Assembly: GCF_000153305.1 (NCBI RefSeq)
Contig: NZ_CH724107.1
Coordinates: forward strand, 2,501 to 63,483
Direction: 5' to 3'
DNA from: Oceanicola granulosus HTCC2516
GTDB taxonomy: Bacteria; Pseudomonadota; Alphaproteobacteria; Rhodobacterales; Rhodobacteraceae
Length of the DNA: 60,983 nucleotides
Part shown: positions 44,548 through 53,013 of the stretch, piece by piece
Layout of the letters: the number at the start of each line of letters is the position of its first letter
How positions within the stretch are numbered: the stretch's first letter is position 1
Position numbers and translations under genes: made by a program
Notes under the pieces: model-generated
Database searches by the model: none
The model's input: the letters and a program-made list of their open reading frames with translations, nothing else
Told to the model about the DNA's origin: nothing

Positions 44548-45687
44548 CTAAGCGCTCGTGCCTCCGGTCCGCATCTGGTCCGTGGGTCCGTCCCCGTCGG
44601 TGGTGTCCGCGACGTCGCTGGACAGGGCCACGCTGGAGGCGACCCGGGCGGCGAGCTTGTCGGAAAAGCCCGATATGGCAAGGCGATAGGCCAAGTGAAC
44701 GGCCGCTGCAACACCCAGCGCGTCGGCCGAGCCGTGGCTCTTGACCACGGTGCCGTTGAGCCCGAGGAACACCCCGCCGTTGACCCGGCGGGGATCTATG
44801 CGCATTTTCAAGCGGTTCAGCGACGTCATCGACAGCATCGCCGCGACGCGCGACAGCGGAGAATGGCCGAACGCCGCGCGCAGTAGCTCACTGATGAGTG
44901 AAGCGGTGCCCTCGCCCGTCTTGAGCGCGACGTTGCCGGTGAAGCCGTCGGTGACGATCACGTCGACCCGCGCCGACGGCAGGTCGCCGCCCTCGACGAA
45001 GCCGACATACTCGAAATCGGCGCCCGGCGCGGCCGCGGCGATCAGCTCGTGCGCCACCTTCAGCTCGGCGCGGCCCTTGTGCTCCTCGACCCCGACGTTG
45101 AGCAGGCCGATGCGCGGCCGCTTCAGCCCGAGGCCGTTGCGGGCGTAGGAGGCGCCCATGAGCGCGTAGGTGAGCAGGTCGTCCTGGTCGGCGCGGATGT
45201 CGGCGCCGGCGTCGAGCATGACGTTGAAGCCGGAGGGATTGCGCGAGGGCCAGAGGCAGGCGATGGCCGGGCGGTTGACGCCCTCGACCTTGCGCAGGCG
45301 CACCATCGACACCGCCATCAGCGCACCGGTGTTGCCGCAGGAGACGCAGACCTGCGCCTCGCGCGAGCGCACCGCCTCGATCGCCGACCACATGGAGGTG
45401 GACTTGCCGTGCCGCATCACCTGGCTCGGCTTGTCGGTCATGGCGACGACGTCCCGGGCGTCGCGGATCTCGATCCGCTCGCGCCCGGCGCGCTTGGCCA
45501 CGAGCGGCGCGAGCACGTCGCGGGGGCCGTGCAGGATCACCCGCGCGTCGCCCGTGTCGTCGAGAAACTTGGAGAGGCCGGCGATCACCGCGGCGGGGCC
45601 GTTGTCGCCCCCCATCGCGTCGACCGATATGACGACGCCCCCCGCTTTGGGCGAGGGGCCTGTCGGCTCGATCGGATCAGTGGTCAT
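44548..45687 (-). CDS. plsX: phosphate acyltransferase PlsX
   Basis: 379 aa. It converts acyl-ACP to acyl-phosphate, the donor for the first acylation of glycerol 3-phosphate in phospholipid synthesis, on the inner face of the membrane. Family marks: ISVDAMGGDNGP at the start, SCGNTGALMAVS (about 118-129), RPAIACLWPS, LNVGVEEHKG, VIVTDGFTGNVALKTGEG and GVFLGLNGTVVKSHGSAD. Residues 1-17 are a short extension before the conserved start. The last 30 or so residues are acidic and variable. It lies between rpmF (16 nt) and fabH (0 nt), the standard lipid operon. Confidence 0.95.
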   Translation of the reverse strand: MTTDPIEPTGPSPKAGGVVISVDAMGGDNGPAAVIAGLSKFLDDTGDARVILHGPRDVLAPLVAKRAGRERIEIRDARDVVAMTDKPSQVMRHGKSTSMWSAIEAVRSREAQVCVSCGNTGALMAVSMVRLRKVEGVNRPAIACLWPSRNPSGFNVMLDAGADIRADQDDLLTYALMGASYARNGLGLKRPRIGLLNVGVEEHKGRAELKVAHELIAAAAPGADFEYVGFVEGGDLPSARVDVIVTDGFTGNVALKTGEGTASLISELLRAAFGHSPLSRVAAMLSMTSLNRLKMRIDPRRVNGGVFLGLNGTVVKSHGSADALGVAAAVHLAYRLAISGFSDKLAARVASSVALSSDVADTTDGDGPTDQMRTGGTSA

Positions 45688-45703
45688 CGGCCGGTCGCGC
45701 GGC

Positions 45704-45910
45704 TTACGCCGCGTCGTCGTCCAGGTCCACCTCGTCGGCGGCCGCGATCACTTCGCGATCATTGTAGTGGCCGCAGGAGGGGCAGATGTGATGCGGGCGC
45801 TTCAGCTCGCCGCAATTGTCGCACTCGTTCGGGTTGGCACCCGAGAGCGAGTCGTGGGCGCGGCGCCAATTGCGACGGGCCTTGGAAACTTTGTTCTGAG
45901 GGACAGCCAT
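45704..45910 (-). CDS. rpmF: 50S ribosomal protein L32
   Basis: 68 aa. The start [20 protein letters not shown] is canonical, and the zinc-ribbon [20 protein letters not shown] with two CxxC pairs follows, so this is the zinc-binding form. An acidic tail (EVDLDDDAA) ends it. It is the first gene of rpmF-plsX-fabH; the promoter should lie in 45911-46062, a 152-nt region with no other visible gene. Confidence 0.96.
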   Translation of the reverse strand: MAVPQNKVSKARRNWRRAHDSLSGANPNECDNCGELKRPHHICPSCGHYNDREVIAAADEVDLDDDAA

Positions 45911-46062
45911 GTCTCAACCTCGGTAGCTGGGGGCACGTCATGGCCCATGTCTCATTTACTCTTACGAGCGGTATCGGCGGGCCTTAGTAGATTCCCGCCG
46001 CGCTGTCGAGCCGTGTTTGGTGGAAGCGCGAAAATAGCGAAATCCGCCGCCCGCGCAAGGGC

Positions 46063-46623
46063 TCATGACGCATCGTCGTCGTCGCTCTTGCCGAGCTTGT
46101 CGCGCAGGCCGGCGAGGCCGGCAAAGGGGCGGGCGTCGTCGTCGGTCATCGGGGTCACGCCGGGCCCGGCGAACACCGCGTCGCCGGGATCGACGCCGGG
46201 CGCGCGCGGGTAGGGCGGCAGCGCCAGCGCCAGCGCCTCGAGCGCGACGTCGTAGAGATCGAGCACCGCGGGCAGCGGCTCGGCGGTGTCGTCCTCGGGC
46301 ATCTCCACCTCGGTGCCGCCCTCGGGCAGCTCGAGCGCGGCGAGGTAGCGGCGGGTGACGGTCTCGTCGATGCGCGTCGCCACCGGCTCGAGCGTCACCA
46401 CGCAGCTCTGCACCGCCGTCGCGCCGAGGGTGCCCTCGAGCCGCCAGTCGCTGCGCCCCTCCGGGTGCAGCACCGCCTCGAAGCGGAACTTGCGCAGGCC
46501 GGGGATATCGAGCTCGGCGGCCAGCGCCTCGCGGCCCGCGGCATCGGGCTCGAGCACGATGCGGCTGTCGCGGCGGGCGGGCAGGTCGGCGAGGCGGACG
46601 GGTTCGGTCGGGCGGGCGGTCAT
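46063..46623 (-). CDS. YceD/DUF177-family protein
   Basis: 186 aa. This family often lies before rpmF-plsX-fabH and its plant and bacterial members are tied to 23S rRNA accumulation. Marks: FRFEAVLHPEG-SDWRLEGTLGATAVQSCVVTLEPVATRID (about 55-95), where the single cysteine takes the place of the more usual cysteine pair, the acidic ...LPEGGTEVEMPEDDTAEPLPAVLDLYDVALEALALALPPYPRAPG, and an acidic end. The ATG at 46623 gives the usual start; ten upstream codons in frame lack a ribosome site. Divergent from bamE (80 nt). Confidence 0.86.
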   Translation of the reverse strand: MTARPTEPVRLADLPARRDSRIVLEPDAAGREALAAELDIPGLRKFRFEAVLHPEGRSDWRLEGTLGATAVQSCVVTLEPVATRIDETVTRRYLAALELPEGGTEVEMPEDDTAEPLPAVLDLYDVALEALALALPPYPRAPGVDPGDAVFAGPGVTPMTDDDARPFAGLAGLRDKLGKSDDDDAS

Positions 46624-46703
46624 GGCGGATCGAACCTTGTGTTTTTTCCACATTTCGATGTAATCGGCCTAATTGGCGAGCACAGCCAGCACAAGGGGGC
46701 ACC

Positions 46704-47180
46704 ATGAGCAAGGCGGCCGGACGGACGACAACGGCGCTGCGGCGCGCGGCGCTGGCGGCGGCACTGGTCGCGGCCGGGGCCTGCTCGCCGGTCTATCGCC
46801 ACCATGGCTACGTCCCCAACGAGCGCGACCTGCTGGAGCTGACGCCGGGCGTCGACACCCGCGAGACGGTGGCCGACCTGGTCGGCCAGCCGACGGCGGG
46901 CGGGGTGCTCGACGACAGCGGCTTCTACTACGTGCAGAGCCGGTTCCGCCATTTCGGCCCGCTCGGGCCGCAGGAGATCGCGCGGGAAGTGGTGGCGATC
47001 TCGTTCACCGACGACGGCGTGGTGCGCAACATCGAGCGCTTCGGGCTCGAGGACGGCCGCATGGTCGAGCTGTCGCGCCGGGTGACCGACGACAACATCC
47101 GCGATACCACCTTCATCCGCCAGCTGCTCGGCAACCTCGGCCGGGTCGACGCCTCGACGCTGCTCGGCGGCGACGAGTAG
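46704..47180 (+). CDS. bamE: outer membrane assembly lipoprotein BamE (SmpA/OmlA)
   Basis: 158 aa. It is a small lipoprotein of the BAM complex that inserts beta-barrel proteins in the outer membrane. The N-terminal signal ends in the lipobox AAGAC (cysteine near 27), so the mature end is lipid-modified. The SmpA/OmlA domain follows: RHHGYVPNERDLLELTPGVDTRETVADLVGQPTAGGVLDDSGFYYVQSRF..., with the T-x-x-x-V-x-x-x-x-G-x-P pattern. The C-terminal third (DNIRDTTFIRQLLGNLGRVDAS) is typical for alphaproteobacteria. It follows AAGG at good distance. Confidence 0.9.
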   Translation: MSKAAGRTTTALRRAALAAALVAAGACSPVYRHHGYVPNERDLLELTPGVDTRETVADLVGQPTAGGVLDDSGFYYVQSRFRHFGPLGPQEIAREVVAISFTDDGVVRNIERFGLEDGRMVELSRRVTDDNIRDTTFIRQLLGNLGRVDASTLLGGDE

Positions 47181-47233
47181 GGCGCGACATGGCGCCCCGG
47201 CGGGATTGTGGTGATCCTGGAGCGGGGGGCGAG

Positions 47234-47944
47234 ATGCTGTCGCGCGGGCGCTACCGGGCGCGCTTCGCCGCCGGTGCGGCGGACGTCGCGGCGGCGCAGG
47301 GGCTGCGCCATCTGTGCTTTCGCGGCGGCGCGGGGCGGGACGAGGACCGTTTCGATGCGGCCTGCGCGCACGTGCTGGTGGAGGATGTGGACGGGGGGCG
47401 GCTGGTCGGCTGCTTCCGGCTGCAGGCGCTGACCGGCGAGGGGATTTCCGACAGCTACGCGGGGCAGGTCTACGATCTGTCGCGGTTGGCGGGCTTTCCC
47501 GGGCCGATGGTCGAGCTCGGCCGCTTCTGCATCCACCCCGACGCGCGCGACGCCGATATCCTGCGCGTCGCCTGGGGCGCGCTGACCCGCCACGTGGACG
47601 CCCACCGCATCGCGCTGCTGTTCGGGTGCGCGTCGTTCCGGGGGACCGATCCGGCGCCCTACCGCGACAGCCTTGCGCTGCTCGCCGCGGGGCACCTCGC
47701 GCCGGAGCGCTGGCGGCCCGGGGTGAAGGCGGCGGAGGTGGTGCGCTTCGCCGGTTGGGGCGGTGCGGACCGGCGCGCGGGGCTGGCCGGGATGCCGCCG
47801 CTGTTGCGGACCTATCTCGCGATGGGCGGCTGGGTGAGCGATCACGCGGTCGTCGACCGGGAGATGGGGACGCTGCACGTGTTCACCGGGGTGGAGATCG
47901 GCCGGGTTCCGGAGCGGCGCGCGCGGGCGTTGCGGGCGCTGTAG
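47234..47944 (+). CDS. OlsB-like ornithine-acyl-ACP N-acyltransferase, GNAT fold
   Basis: 236 aa. OlsB adds a 3-hydroxyacyl chain to ornithine, the first step to ornithine lipids. Supporting segments: RYRARFAAGAADVAAAQGLRHLCFR at the start, DRFDAACAHVLVED, LVGCFRL, and VELGRFCIHPDARDADILRVAWGALTRHV, the acyl-donor site of the hemolysin-like GNAT group. GCASFRGTDPAPYRDSLALL is also characteristic. OlsA is not in the window. The ATG at 47234 has ggggggcgag before it. The TAG stop is supplied by the first bases of a family B repeat (TAGGGTGCGC). Confidence 0.78.
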   Translation: MLSRGRYRARFAAGAADVAAAQGLRHLCFRGGAGRDEDRFDAACAHVLVEDVDGGRLVGCFRLQALTGEGISDSYAGQVYDLSRLAGFPGPMVELGRFCIHPDARDADILRVAWGALTRHVDAHRIALLFGCASFRGTDPAPYRDSLALLAAGHLAPERWRPGVKAAEVVRFAGWGGADRRAGLAGMPPLLRTYLAMGGWVSDHAVVDREMGTLHVFTGVEIGRVPERRARALRAL

Positions 47945-48004
47945 GGTGCGCATTCATTGCGCATCCCGGTCGGGGCGTGGGTGAGCAATGAATGCGCACC
48001 TTAC
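47941..48004. repeat. REP-like repeat, family B, inverted pair after the OlsB-like gene
   Basis: Two copies in opposite orientation: gtagggtgcgcattcattgc (47941-47960, continuing gcatccc to 47967) and its reverse at 47981-48004 (gtgagcaatgaatgcgcacc, then ttac). The first copy gives the stop codon of the gene upstream. The second lies 36 bp past the stop of the converging folate cyclo-ligase gene. The pair could form one long hairpin between the two genes. Confidence 0.82.
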
Positions 48005-48040
48005 AGGGGGTTACATCTCGCTCTTCATCCGGCGCGTGAA

Positions 48041-48610
48041 CTACGGCTCGATGATCTCGCGTTCGGTGACGATCATGTCCAGCGGCTGATCGGTCGGCTC
48101 GAGGGGCAGCTCGTCGCTCTCCTGCGCGGCGTAGGCGAAGCCGATGGCGAGGACGGGGCCGTGGGCGCGCAGGAGGGCGAGGGTGCGGTCGTAGAAGCCG
48201 CCGCCGTAGCCGAGCCGGCCGCCCCTGCGGTCGAAGGCGACGAGCGGGACGATGACGATCTCGGGCACCATCCGCTCGGCGTCGACGGGGATCAGCGCGC
48301 CGAACGGGCCGGGGCGGGTGGCGCAGCCGGGGAGCCAGCGGTGGAACTCGAGCGGGTGGTCCTGGCCGAGGATGATCGGCACGCCCACCGGCCCGTGCGC
48401 CGCCGCCTCCTCCATCGCCGGAGCCGGGTCGATCTCGGTGCGCATCGCCATGTAGCCGGCGATCGGCGCGCCGCGGTGGCCGGCGAGGACGGACGACAGC
48501 AGCCCGGCCGAGGCCCAGGCCATCTCGTGGGCGACGCGGCGGCGCTCGAAGGCGGCGGCGCGGGCCGCGGCCTTGCGGGCGGCGATGGCGTCGGGGGCGC
48601 ATCCGCTCAC
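48041..48610 (-). CDS. 5-formyltetrahydrofolate cyclo-ligase
   Basis: 189 aa. It converts 5-formyltetrahydrofolate to 5,10-methenyltetrahydrofolate with ATP, returning the stored folate to one-carbon metabolism. Family signature VPLVAFDRRGGRLGYGGGFYDRTLALL (about 127-153), with the substrate-binding FDRRGGRLGYGGGFYD, plus IAGYMAMRTEIDP in the first half. It starts with GTG at 48610, overlapping the mgtE stop by 4 bp (GTGA), so it is coupled to mgtE. In other bacteria this gene often follows ssrS (6S RNA), which is not the case here. Confidence 0.9.
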   Translation of the reverse strand: MSGCAPDAIAARKAAARAAAFERRRVAHEMAWASAGLLSSVLAGHRGAPIAGYMAMRTEIDPAPAMEEAAAHGPVGVPIILGQDHPLEFHRWLPGCATRPGPFGALIPVDAERMVPEIVIVPLVAFDRRGGRLGYGGGFYDRTLALLRAHGPVLAIGFAYAAQESDELPLEPTDQPLDMIVTEREIIEP

Positions 48611-49983
48611 AGCAGCACCAGCGCGGCGAGGCCGAGGAAGGCGAAGAAGCCCACCACGTCGGTCACGGTGGTGACGAAGGCGCCCGAGGCGAGGGCCGGA
48701 TCGACGCCCATCCGGTCGAGCGCCACCGGGATCACCGTCCCCGCCAGCCCGGCGATCACCAGGTTGATGACCATCGCCGCCGCGATGACCACGCCGAGCA
48801 GCGGCTCGCCGAACCACGCCAGCCCGATCACCCCCATCACGACCGCGAAGATCACCCCGTTGATCATCCCCACCAGCACCTCGCGGCGGATCACCCGCAA
48901 CACGTTGGAGCCGGTGAGGTCCTTCGTCGCCAGGGCCCGCACCGCGACGGTGAGCGACTGGGTGCCGGCGTTGCCGCCCATGGAGGCGACGATGGGCATC
49001 AGCACCGCCAGCGCGACGAGCCCGGCAATGACCTCCTCGAAGAGCGAGATCACCAGCGAGGCGAGGATCGCCGTCACCAGGTTGACCGCCAGCCACGGAA
49101 ACCGCCGGCGCGTCGTGGCGACCACGCGGTCGGAGACGGTGCTCTCGCCGACGCCGGCGAGGAGCAGCAGGTCCTCGGCGTTCTCCTCGGCGAGCACGAT
49201 CATCGCGTCGTCGATGGTGATGACGCCGACGAGCCGGCCGTCCTCGTCGACCACGGGCGCGGTGATGAGGTGGTACTGGTTGAAGGCGTAGGCCACCTCC
49301 TCCTCGTCCTGGGTGGCGGGGATGGTGACGAACAGGTCCTCGCGGATGTCGGCGAGCCGCACCTCGCGGCGCGACGACATCAGCCGCCCCAGCGTGACGT
49401 TGCCCACCGGCTTCATGCGCGGGTCGACGAGGATGACGTGGTAGAACTGCTCGGGCAGCTCGTCGGAATGGGCGCGCAGGTGGTCGATGGTCTCGCCCAC
49501 CGTCCAGTGCTCGGGCGCGCGCACCGTCTCGACCTGCATCAGGCGGCCGGCCGATTCCTCGGGGTAGGCGAGGGCCTTCTCGACGGCGACCCGGTCGAGC
49601 GGCTCGAGCACGTCGAGCACCGCCTCCTGCTGGTCGTCGTCGAGGTACTCGACGAGGTCGACCACGTCGTCGCTCTCGAGCTCGCGGACCGCGTCGGTGA
49701 GGTCTTGCGGCGAGAGGTAGCCGAGGATCTCCTCGCGCACCGAATCCTCGATCTCCGACAGGATCTCGCCGTCGAGGCCGCCCTGCCAGATCTCGAGCAG
49801 GCGGCGGCGCTCGTGCGGCTCGATCTGCTCGAGGAAGTCGGCGATGTCGGCGGCGTGGAGCGGCTCCATGAGCCGGTCGATGGCCGCTGCGTCGGCCGCC
49901 GCGATGGCTTCGCGCACGGCCTGGAAGAGGTCGGTCCTGAGGGCGTAGACGTCGCCCTCGATCTCGATCGGTTCGTCCGCCAT
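48607..49983 (-). CDS. mgtE: magnesium transporter MgtE
   Basis: 458 aa. It is a Mg2+ channel gated by cytoplasmic Mg2+. The N-terminal superhelical domain (about 20-145; HAADIADFLEQIEPHERRRLLEIW, SDDVVDLVEYLDDDQQEAVL) is followed by two CBS domains (about 150-275; GRLMQVETVRAP..., ITAPVVDEDGRLVGVITIDDAM), then five membrane helices (about 300-458) with the pore motif PIVASMGGNAGTQSLTVAVRAL and the conserved GxNPALASGPxVT-like DPALASGAFVTTVTDVVGF. Every domain is intact. Divergent from guaD; its end is coupled to the folate cyclo-ligase. Confidence 0.95.
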   Translation of the reverse strand: MADEPIEIEGDVYALRTDLFQAVREAIAAADAAAIDRLMEPLHAADIADFLEQIEPHERRRLLEIWQGGLDGEILSEIEDSVREEILGYLSPQDLTDAVRELESDDVVDLVEYLDDDQQEAVLDVLEPLDRVAVEKALAYPEESAGRLMQVETVRAPEHWTVGETIDHLRAHSDELPEQFYHVILVDPRMKPVGNVTLGRLMSSRREVRLADIREDLFVTIPATQDEEEVAYAFNQYHLITAPVVDEDGRLVGVITIDDAMIVLAEENAEDLLLLAGVGESTVSDRVVATTRRRFPWLAVNLVTAILASLVISLFEEVIAGLVALAVLMPIVASMGGNAGTQSLTVAVRALATKDLTGSNVLRVIRREVLVGMINGVIFAVVMGVIGLAWFGEPLLGVVIAAAMVINLVIAGLAGTVIPVALDRMGVDPALASGAFVTTVTDVVGFFAFLGLAALVLL

Positions 49984-50097
49984 CGTGCCCCTTTCCGCCC
50001 CGCTGGCGCGAGCATAGTGCCTGGCGCGCCAGCCTCAACCGCGCTGCCGCGCGGTCGGCGATTTACGCCACACCCGCACGGCCCTAACGTGATGCCC

Positions 50098-51402
50098 ATG
50101 ACCGCGCACCTGCTCCTTGGCCAGACCCTTTCGTTCACCGCCGATCCCTTCGCCGTGCCGTGGCGGGAGGCGGTGCGCCATCGCCGCCGGGGCGGGGTGC
50201 TGGTGCGGGCGGGGCGGATCGTCGAGGTGGGCGAGGGCGACGCGCTCGCCGCCGCGCATCCCGAGGCCGAGCGGCACGAGTACGGCGACGCGCTGATCGG
50301 CGCGGGGTTCGTCGACGCGCACATGCACTACCCGCAGACGGGGATGATCGCGAGTTGGGGCAAGCGGCTGATCGACTGGCTCGACAGCTATACCTTCCCC
50401 GAGGAGCTGCGCCTCGCCGATCCGGCCTACGCCGCCGCCACGGCCGAGACGACGCTCGCCCTCGCGCTCGCCCACGGCACCACGACGCTGACGAGCTTCG
50501 GCACCGTCCACGCGCATTCGGCCGACGCCTTCTTCGAGGCGGCCGAGGCGCACGGGATGCGGGTGATCGCGGGCAAGACCTGCATGGACCGCAACGCGCC
50601 CGACGGCCTGACCGACGACGCGCGCAGCGCCCACGACGACAGCGCCGCGCTGATCGCGCGCTGGCACGGGCGCGGGCGGGCGCTCTACGCGATCACGCCG
50701 CGCTTCTCGCCGACCTCGAGCCGCGAGCAGCTCGAGGCGCTCGGGGCGCTGTGGGCGGCGCATCCCGACTGCCTGATGCAGACCCACCTCTCGGAGCAAA
50801 CCGACGAGATCGCCTGGGTGCGCGAGCTGTTCCCCGAGGCGCGCGACTACCTCGACACCTACGAGGCCGCCGGCCTGCTCGGGGCGCGCGGGCTCTACGG
50901 CCACGCGATCCACCTCGAGGCGCGCGAGATCGACCGGCTCGCCGAGGTGGGAGCGGCGGTGGTGCATTGTCCGACCTCGAACACCTTCATCGGCTCGGGG
51001 CTGTTCGACATGGCCGGGCTGAAGGCCCGCTCCATCCCGGTGGGCCTCGCGACCGACACCGGCGGCGGGTCGTCGTTCTCGATGCTGCGCACGATGGCGG
51101 CGGCCTACGAGATTGGCCAGCTCAAGGGCACGCCGCTGCATCCGGCGCAGCTGATGTGGCTGGCGACGGAGGGCTCGGCGGGAGCGCTGCACCTGTCGGG
51201 CACGATCGGGCATCTCGGCGCGGGGGCGGAGGCCGACATCACGGTGCTCGACCTCGCCTCGACCAGCGCCATCGCCCAGCGGGCGGCGCGGGCCGAGGAC
51301 ATCTGGGAGGCGCTGTTTCCGACGATCATGATGGGCGACGACCGGGCGGTGCGCGCGGTCTGGGTGGCGGGCCGGGAGGTGGTGCGGAGCGGCGCGGCGT
51401 GA
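50098..51402 (+). CDS. guaD: guanine deaminase
   Basis: 434 aa amidohydrolase. It deaminates guanine to xanthine in purine salvage or catabolism, with one zinc ion. Metal ligands: GFVDAHMHYPQTG (H-x-H, about 74), MQTHLSEQTDEI, YGHAIHL and LATDTGGGSSFSML with the catalytic aspartate. HMHYPQ and TCMDRNAPDGLTD are specific to guanine deaminases. The ATG at 50098 gives the usual start; ATG at 50092 is two codons earlier. Its stop overlaps the GTG of a small membrane protein (GTGA). Confidence 0.92.
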   Translation: MTAHLLLGQTLSFTADPFAVPWREAVRHRRRGGVLVRAGRIVEVGEGDALAAAHPEAERHEYGDALIGAGFVDAHMHYPQTGMIASWGKRLIDWLDSYTFPEELRLADPAYAAATAETTLALALAHGTTTLTSFGTVHAHSADAFFEAAEAHGMRVIAGKTCMDRNAPDGLTDDARSAHDDSAALIARWHGRGRALYAITPRFSPTSSREQLEALGALWAAHPDCLMQTHLSEQTDEIAWVRELFPEARDYLDTYEAAGLLGARGLYGHAIHLEAREIDRLAEVGAAVVHCPTSNTFIGSGLFDMAGLKARSIPVGLATDTGGGSSFSMLRTMAAAYEIGQLKGTPLHPAQLMWLATEGSAGALHLSGTIGHLGAGAEADITVLDLASTSAIAQRAARAEDIWEALFPTIMMGDDRAVRAVWVAGREVVRSGAA

Positions 51403-51914
51403 GGCGCCTGCTCGGGCTCGTCGCGGCGCTTCTCGCGGGCGGCATCGTGTTCAGCGGCTTCCTGCCGTGGGTCGAGGTCGGCCCGCTCTGGACGGCGACA
51501 CTCTACGGCGTCGCCTCCGGGCAGTTCGGCGAGATCGTGGAGGCGGCGCGGGCGGGCCGGCTGCCGGTGCTGGCGGCAATCTTCCTCGCGAGCTTCCCCG
51601 TCGCCTTCGTGTCGCTGCTGGTGAGCCTCGGCGGCTTCGTGCGCTGGCTGGCGCTGCTGGCGGGGCTGCTGCCGCTGGTGGCGCTGATCGGCACCGCCAT
51701 CGACACGCGCGGGCGGCTCGGCGGGCTGATCGGGGATCTGCCGGAGGGGACGCGGGCGGCCCGCAGCCTGATCGGCGACGGGCTCTGGATCTACGGCGGC
51801 GCGGCGCTGGCGCTGACGCTGCTGGCGCTGCTCGCGCCGCGCCCCGCGCTCAGCAGGGCGCGGCGACGAGCAGCACCCAGCGGTCGGCGTGGGCGGCAAG
51901 GCCGTAGTGGCTGA
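51399..51914 (+). CDS. small integral membrane protein downstream of guaD, function unknown
   Basis: 171 aa. It begins at GTG 51399 in the guaD stop (GTGA overlap) and has about four hydrophobic segments (LLGLVAALLAGGIVFSGFLPWV, LPVLAAIFLASFPVAFVSLLVSL, WLALLAGLLPLVALIGTAI, and a last one near IYGGAALALTLLALLAP). The C-terminal 22 residues are basic and lie over the converging end of the CAP-domain gene (65-bp overlap), so the true end or frame there deserves caution. I do not recognise a family. Coupling to guaD would fit a purine-related membrane role, but nothing in the sequence shows this. Confidence 0.65.
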   Translation: MRRLLGLVAALLAGGIVFSGFLPWVEVGPLWTATLYGVASGQFGEIVEAARAGRLPVLAAIFLASFPVAFVSLLVSLGGFVRWLALLAGLLPLVALIGTAIDTRGRLGGLIGDLPEGTRAARSLIGDGLWIYGGAALALTLLALLAPRPALSRARRRAAPSGRRGRQGRSG

Positions 51915-52314
51915 CGCCGGGGTTGAGGATGTTGCGGCGGTGGCCGGTGGAGCTCATCCACCACGACAGGACCGTGCCCGGATCCTGGGTGCCGTAGGCG
52001 ACGTTCTCGGCGAGCATCCTGTAGCAATACCCGGCCGCGCTGGCGCGGTCGGCGAAGGAGCTGCCGTTGGCGCCGGAATGGCTCATGGTGCCGTTGCGCG
52101 CCATCCAGGCGGCGTGGCCGGCGGCGGCGCGGGTGAGACGGGGATCCTCGGCGAGCGGCGCGAGGCCGGCGCTGCGGCGCAGCGCGTTGAGGCCGTGGCC
52201 GCCGCCCTGCGTCGAGAGCGTGACGGTGGGGGCGGCGCTTTGCGCGGTGGCGGGCGCGGCGAGGAGAGTGGCCGCGGCGATGGCGGCCGCGAGCAGCGAG
52301 CGAAGGTTGGTCAT
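51850..52314 (-). CDS. secreted CAP-domain (SCP/PR1) protein
   Basis: 154 aa. A signal peptide (about 1-25, ending ATAQS) leads to one CAP domain: LNALRRSAGLAPLAEDPRLTRAAAGHAAWMARNGTMSHSG (helix with the first histidine), FADRASAAGYCYRMLAENVAYG, then VLSWWMSSTGHRRNILNPGVSHYGLAAH, with the second histidine in GHR. Bacterial CAP proteins are periplasmic or extracellular and of unclear activity. The C-terminal end overlaps the converging membrane protein gene by 65 bp. A second CAP-type gene lies upstream on the same strand. Confidence 0.87.
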   Translation of the reverse strand: MTNLRSLLAAAIAAATLLAAPATAQSAAPTVTLSTQGGGHGLNALRRSAGLAPLAEDPRLTRAAAGHAAWMARNGTMSHSGANGSSFADRASAAGYCYRMLAENVAYGTQDPGTVLSWWMSSTGHRRNILNPGVSHYGLAAHADRWVLLVAAPC

Positions 52315-52415
52315 CGGGGAGGATCTACCGGTAGTGGCATGGCATGCGGGTTCGGCGAGGGCTTGTGTCGATCCGGACGCGACCTGTCAAACCGCCCCGG
52401 CGGAACCGTGCCGAT

Positions 52416-52937
52416 TCAGCGCTCCTTGCCCATGATGAGCACCCAGGTCCGCTCGGTGCGGCCGATGCCGAAATCCTCCGCCTCGGGCGCCATGATCACC
52501 TCGCGGTGTCCGTCGCTGGCGAGCCAGGCCTCGACGACCTCCTCGTTGTCGTCGTAGCCCTGCGCGATGTTCTCGCCGACCCACTGGTAGTCGTAGCCCG
52601 CCGCGAGCACCCGGTCGGAGACGCGGCTGCCGTCGGTGCCGACGTGGAGGTTGTCGCCGTCGGCGATGCGCCGGCCGCTGCGGACGATGGCGCCGCTGTA
52701 GCCCTGGGCGACGTCGTTGAGGATGTCGTGCGACACCACGGGGGCGAGCGAGCCGCGTGCGTCGTTCAAAACGAGACCGAACTCGGTCCGGTCGAGGCTG
52801 GCGACGGGCTCCGGCGCGGTGCGCTGGATGCCGGCGACGGCGAGGATCTCATCGCGCGCCGAGGTGACTTCGCCCCCTGTCCCACTGGTGCTGCAGGCAG
52901 CCAGCAAGAACAGAAGACCAAATTTGGCAGCTTTCAT
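52416..52937 (-). CDS. CAP-domain-like lipoprotein
   Basis: 173 aa. A lipoprotein signal ends in LLAAC (cysteine 15), so it should be anchored to a membrane. The domain is a divergent CAP fold: VSHDILNDVAQGYSGAIVRSG, VSDRVLAAGYDYQWVGENIAQGYDDNEEVVEAWLASDGHREVIMAPEAEDFGIG. The second histidine (DGHRE) is kept and the first helix lacks the usual histidine-glutamate pattern. It lies 101 nt upstream of the CAP gene at 51850 and shares its plan, so the two look like diverged duplicates. Function unknown. Confidence 0.8.
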   Translation of the reverse strand: MKAAKFGLLFLLAACSTSGTGGEVTSARDEILAVAGIQRTAPEPVASLDRTEFGLVLNDARGSLAPVVSHDILNDVAQGYSGAIVRSGRRIADGDNLHVGTDGSRVSDRVLAAGYDYQWVGENIAQGYDDNEEVVEAWLASDGHREVIMAPEAEDFGIGRTERTWVLIMGKER

Positions 52938-53013
52938 TCGTGACGTTCCCCTGTGTTCGACAGGGGTCAGTCAATCAATCGAATTGGATCAATTCGGGAC
53001 GCGAACGGGTTCC

